Shown here: positions 14,219-16,657 of the stretch, in pieces | Position numbering within the stretch: position 1 is the first letter of the stretch | Layout of the letters: every line of letters begins with the position of its first letter | Origin: Gemmatimonadota bacterium | GTDB lineage: Bacteria; Latescibacterota; UBA2968; UBA8231 | Reading direction: 5' to 3' | Length of the DNA: 16,657 bases | Assembly: GCA_028875335.1 (NCBI GenBank) | Contig: JAPPEF010000159.1 | Location: 1 to 16,657, forward strand | Program-made: the position numbers and the translations under genes | The notes under the pieces: model-generated | The model's database searches: none | The model's input: the letters and a program-made list of their open reading frames with translations, nothing else | What the model was told of the DNA's origin: nothing

Positions 14219-15001
14219 ATGAGCATTTCCCACCCCCTGCACGTGATTGCTGAGGACGTGCAGTTCTACCGCGATCACGGTTATTTCGTCTATCAATATC
14301 CGCTCTTTCCCACTGAAAAATTCCAGCGCTTACAAGCCTTCTTCGCCAGCTTGTTGGCCGATTTGCCTGTGGGCAAACGACCCGAAGCTATGGACGTGCC
14401 GCACTTTGCCCACCCAGAGCTTTTTGAGTGGCTCCTCGCCGACGAGGTGCTCGATTTTGTCGAGGCGTTTATCGGCCCGGACATTGTCTTGTGGTCGAGC
14501 CACTTTATCAGCAAGCCGCCCGGCGACGGTCGGCGCGTGCCTTGGCACGAGGACTCGGCGTATTGGAATGAGCGACTCAGCGAACACGAGGTGCTGACCG
14601 TATGGCTGGCTATCGACGACTCGACGCGAGCAAACGGCTGTATGCGGGTGGTGGCCGATTCGCACCGACACGGCTTTTCGGACTACGTGGAGGTTGATCA
14701 CAACACCCACGTTTTCGGGCGCGAGATCGTGGCCGAGCAAGTTGATACGTCGCGGGTCGTCGATCTGGAACTCCGCGAGGGCCAATGCCACATCCATCAC
14801 TCCAAAATGATTCACGGCTCCAATCCCAACACCAGCGCCAAGCGGCGCTGCGGCTACACCATGCGCTACATGCCGGCGACGGTGAAGGTGCGGAGTGCGG
14901 GACCACACGCGGCACACGCGGTGTATCTGGCGCGGGGCCAGGATCGGGCTGGCAACGAGTACGGCGAGCCGTGGGTGCCGTTTGCGCCGGGTATTCGCTA
15001 G
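14219..15001 (+). CDS. Phytanoyl-CoA dioxygenase (PhyH) family Fe(II)/2-oxoglutarate oxygenase
   Basis: This 260-residue soluble enzyme has the jelly-roll oxygenase metal triad His110-X-Asp112 (in VPWHEDSAYW) and His199 (in MIHGSNPN). Arg209 or Arg210, ten to eleven residues later, is the likely salt-bridge partner of 2-oxoglutarate. FNG-like spacing, ANGCMRVVADSHR (138-150), is also typical of PhyH proteins. Members hydroxylate lipids or small natural products while decarboxylating 2-oxoglutarate. Substrate is not predictable; the family is strongly expanded in Poribacteria-like and marine bacteria. GAGGAAAGG at 14201-14209 is a good ribosome site for the ATG. It sits 49 bases after the membrane-protein gene and two bases before cbiZ, so it is probably part of the same transcript. 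Confidence 0.88.
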   Translation: MSISHPLHVIAEDVQFYRDHGYFVYQYPLFPTEKFQRLQAFFASLLADLPVGKRPEAMDVPHFAHPELFEWLLADEVLDFVEAFIGPDIVLWSSHFISKPPGDGRRVPWHEDSAYWNERLSEHEVLTVWLAIDDSTRANGCMRVVADSHRHGFSDYVEVDHNTHVFGREIVAEQVDTSRVVDLELREGQCHIHHSKMIHGSNPNTSAKRRCGYTMRYMPATVKVRSAGPHAAHAVYLARGQDRAGNEYGEPWVPFAPGIR

Positions 15002-15003
15002 GG

Positions 15004-16107
15004 ATGGACGTTATTGATCGGCATGAGTGTTACGACCTGACGCGCGAGGGGCGTTTTCTGATTGCTCGCTTGCAGACGCCGCATCAGGTGCTGAGTACAT
15101 CGGCTTGTAACGGGGGTTTGTGCAACGACATTCGCTACTTGGTCAATCACCAAAGTTGCGAAGGGAAAGGGCACGACTCGCGCTTTGCCTTGCTCAAACA
15201 ACTCGGAGAGACTGGCTATCATCACCACGTATGCGCGGAGCACAACTGGCCCCCGGAGCAAGTAGCCCTGATGGGCACGGCGGCCAATGTAAACTATGCG
15301 GCTTGCGTCGTAGAAACGCACGCTGAATTGCGCGTGTATGCGGTTGTAACCGCCGGGGTGGAGGGCAATGCGGGATGTGCGGGCGACCGGGCTACTTGGC
15401 ACGAAGAAGACGATCCCCAGGCGGGCACGATCAACTCCATGCTGTTTGTCAATTGGCCGCTTTCCCCGGGCGCGATGGCGCGGGCGGTGGTGACTATGAC
15501 CGAAGGCAAGTCCGCGGCCCTGCGAGATCTCGCGATTGCGAGCCGCTATTCGCAGGATTTGGCAACGGGCACGGGCACGGACCAGTACTGCATTGCCGCC
15601 CCGTTAGACTCTACCAGAAAGCCAAAAACCAGCGCCGGGCATCACGCCAAATTGGGCGAATTGATTGGTACAACCGTGCGCAAGGCCACGTTGGAGGGCT
15701 TGCGGTGGCAAAATGGCCTAGAGCCGTCGCATACGCGCAGCATCGTACACGCGCTCAAGCGCTTTGGCATGAGAGAGGAACGCTTGTTGGAGGCTATGGC
15801 CGAACGCCTGAGCGCGGACGATTTCGCGCTGTTGCAAAAGAATTTCAAGTCCGTGGTGTACGAGCCGCGCGTTGCCGCCTCGGCGTATGCGTTGGCCGCG
15901 GTTTGGGATCGCGTGCGCTATAGCACGCTGTCGCAGGAGCTGGCCACTCCGGTCTTGCGCCAGCAAGCTGCTATCTTGGCGACCGCGCTGGCCGCCAAAC
16001 CAGAAGCCTATTTGTCGTGTTACGAGCAACTGCGGATAAGTGAAAGCGACTGGCTGGCGATTGCGTACGATGCTTTGGCCTTGGGGTGGCGTTTGAAATG
16101 GACCTGA
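15004..16107 (+). CDS. cbiZ: Adenosylcobinamide amidohydrolase CbiZ with C-terminal extension
   Basis: CbiZ cleaves the aminopropanol amide of adenosylcobinamide (or pseudo-B12 relatives) to release adenosylcobyric acid for corrinoid salvage. This 367-residue protein shows family motifs: LSTSACNGGL (30-39), AGTINSMLFVN (140-150), MTEGKSAAL, ATGTGTDQ (187-194), and HHAKLGELIG in the region 220-230. Residues 240-367 form a largely helical extension beyond the usual core. The ATG at 15004 follows the PhyH stop by two bases, suggesting coupled translation; the reading frame is open upstream to about 14785, but that part overlaps the PhyH gene and is not protein-like. It overlaps cbiB by 10 bases. 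Confidence 0.88.
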   Translation: MDVIDRHECYDLTREGRFLIARLQTPHQVLSTSACNGGLCNDIRYLVNHQSCEGKGHDSRFALLKQLGETGYHHHVCAEHNWPPEQVALMGTAANVNYAACVVETHAELRVYAVVTAGVEGNAGCAGDRATWHEEDDPQAGTINSMLFVNWPLSPGAMARAVVTMTEGKSAALRDLAIASRYSQDLATGTGTDQYCIAAPLDSTRKPKTSAGHHAKLGELIGTTVRKATLEGLRWQNGLEPSHTRSIVHALKRFGMREERLLEAMAERLSADDFALLQKNFKSVVYEPRVAASAYALAAVWDRVRYSTLSQELATPVLRQQAAILATALAAKPEAYLSCYEQLRISESDWLAIAYDALALGWRLKWT

Positions 16108-16657
16108 CCATACTCGCGCCCGATCTACTATTGCTCGTTTGCGCGGTTGTTTGCGACGGTCTCGTAGGTGATCCGGTCTATGCGTTACATCCCATTCGCT
16201 TGGTGGGTGCGACGCTGTCTTTTTTTGAGCGGGTGCTGCGCAGCCTGCGTTTGGATGGATACGTCGGTGGGTGCGTGCTGTTTTGCGTTTTGGCGGCGTT
16301 TTGGATGGGGCTGATTGGCGCGTTGGCGATTGCATTGTATCGCGTTCACGCGGAGATTGGTTGGCTTTTTCACGCATTTGTCTTGTACAGTCTCATTGCG
16401 CTCAAAGACTTGTGCAAACACGGCTTGGCCATTGATCGCGCCGCAGATCTGGACGGTGCGCGCCAGGCAACGGCAATGCTCGTGGGCCGCGATATTGAGA
16501 GGATGGATGTGGCGGCTTGTCGGCGGGCGGGCATGGAGAGTTTGAGCGAAAATGCAGTGGATGGTTTTATTGCGCCGATTTTTTACTACGCGCTCTTGGG
16601 GCTGCCGGGCCTCGTGCTTTTTAAGGTCATCAGTACGATGGATTCCATGGTCGGCTT
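16098..16657 (+). CDS. cbiB: Adenosylcobinamide-phosphate synthase CbiB/CobD, N-terminal part (cut by window end)
   Basis: The gene is open to the window end: 186 complete codons, no stop. CbiB is an inner-membrane enzyme that attaches (R)-1-amino-2-propanol phosphate (or ethanolamine phosphate) to adenosylcobyric acid. Evidence: a hydrophobic N-terminus with GDPVYALHPIRLVG (24-37), then TAMLVGRDIERMD, and ESLSENAVDGFIAPIFYYALLGLPG followed by MDSMVG, the conserved core of the family. The ATG overlaps the end of cbiZ by 10 bases in another frame, so translation is probably coupled. With CbiZ it makes a complete side-chain exchange: CbiZ removes the linker, CbiB installs a new one. The C-terminus is outside the window. 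Confidence 0.92.
   Translation, partial: MDLTILAPDLLLLVCAVVCDGLVGDPVYALHPIRLVGATLSFFERVLRSLRLDGYVGGCVLFCVLAAFWMGLIGALAIALYRVHAEIGWLFHAFVLYSLIALKDLCKHGLAIDRAADLDGARQATAMLVGRDIERMDVAACRRAGMESLSENAVDGFIAPIFYYALLGLPGLVLFKVISTMDSMVG

Noticed and set aside
14785..15003. Upstream extension of the cbiZ reading frame
   Set aside because: This part overlaps the PhyH gene in another frame and reads as arginine/alanine-rich shadow sequence. The cbiZ homology starts at the ATG at 15004.
1..16657. tRNA, rRNA or cobalamin riboswitch
   Set aside because: No cloverleaf, rRNA core motif or B12-box-like sequence was recognised in either strand by reading; a covariance-model search was not possible.

Overview
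The window comes from a GC-rich bacterial chromosome, except for one clearly AT-rich gene. The families present include a phytanoyl-CoA-dioxygenase-like (PhyH) enzyme, a GH32/43-like beta-propeller protein, a large DUF6785-type membrane protein, TPR-fused GT-C and SGNH proteins, and palindromic interspersed repeats. This mix resembles uncultured Poribacteria/Latescibacterota/Planctomycetes-like lineages. That placement is an inference from gene content, with low confidence. No rRNA, tRNA or CRISPR array was seen.

Region 1 (1-3835, + strand) holds a repeat-derived leader and two overlapping genes: a GT-C (GT39/PMT-like) integral-membrane glycosyltransferase with C-terminal TPRs, and a membrane-anchored SGNH/GDSL-type hydrolase with a TPR module set inside the hydrolase fold. 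They look like an envelope glycan or lipid modification pair. Region 2 (3836-4526) is a short spacer and a small tail-anchored coiled-coil protein built from 11- and 7-residue repeats.

Region 3 (4606-10348) looks like a genome-defence island. It contains a beta-class (TSPPY) DNA methyltransferase on the minus strand and, divergently, a HigA-like XRE regulator without an adjacent HigB toxin. One base after the regulator lies a large MmeI-like (type IIL) fused endonuclease-methyltransferase with a D-X9-EYK nuclease motif, DPACGSGNF and NPPF. A perfect 14-bp palindrome between the divergent genes is a candidate operator. The island ends with a convergent, AT-rich, OLD-like AAA-ATPase/TOPRIM gene that looks horizontally acquired.

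Region 4 (10480-16657) is metabolic: a minus-strand beta-propeller glycosidase-like protein, a 240-bp spacer with an interrupted palindromic repeat, then a + strand run of DUF6785-like transporter, PhyH-type Fe(II)/2-oxoglutarate oxygenase, CbiZ (adenosylcobinamide amidohydrolase) and CbiB (cut by the window end). CbiZ and CbiB together would remodel scavenged corrinoids: CbiZ removes the aminopropanol side chain and CbiB reattaches an aminopropanol phosphate linker. The most interesting candidate system is the defence island, especially the idea that the orphan HigA-like protein controls restriction-modification expression.
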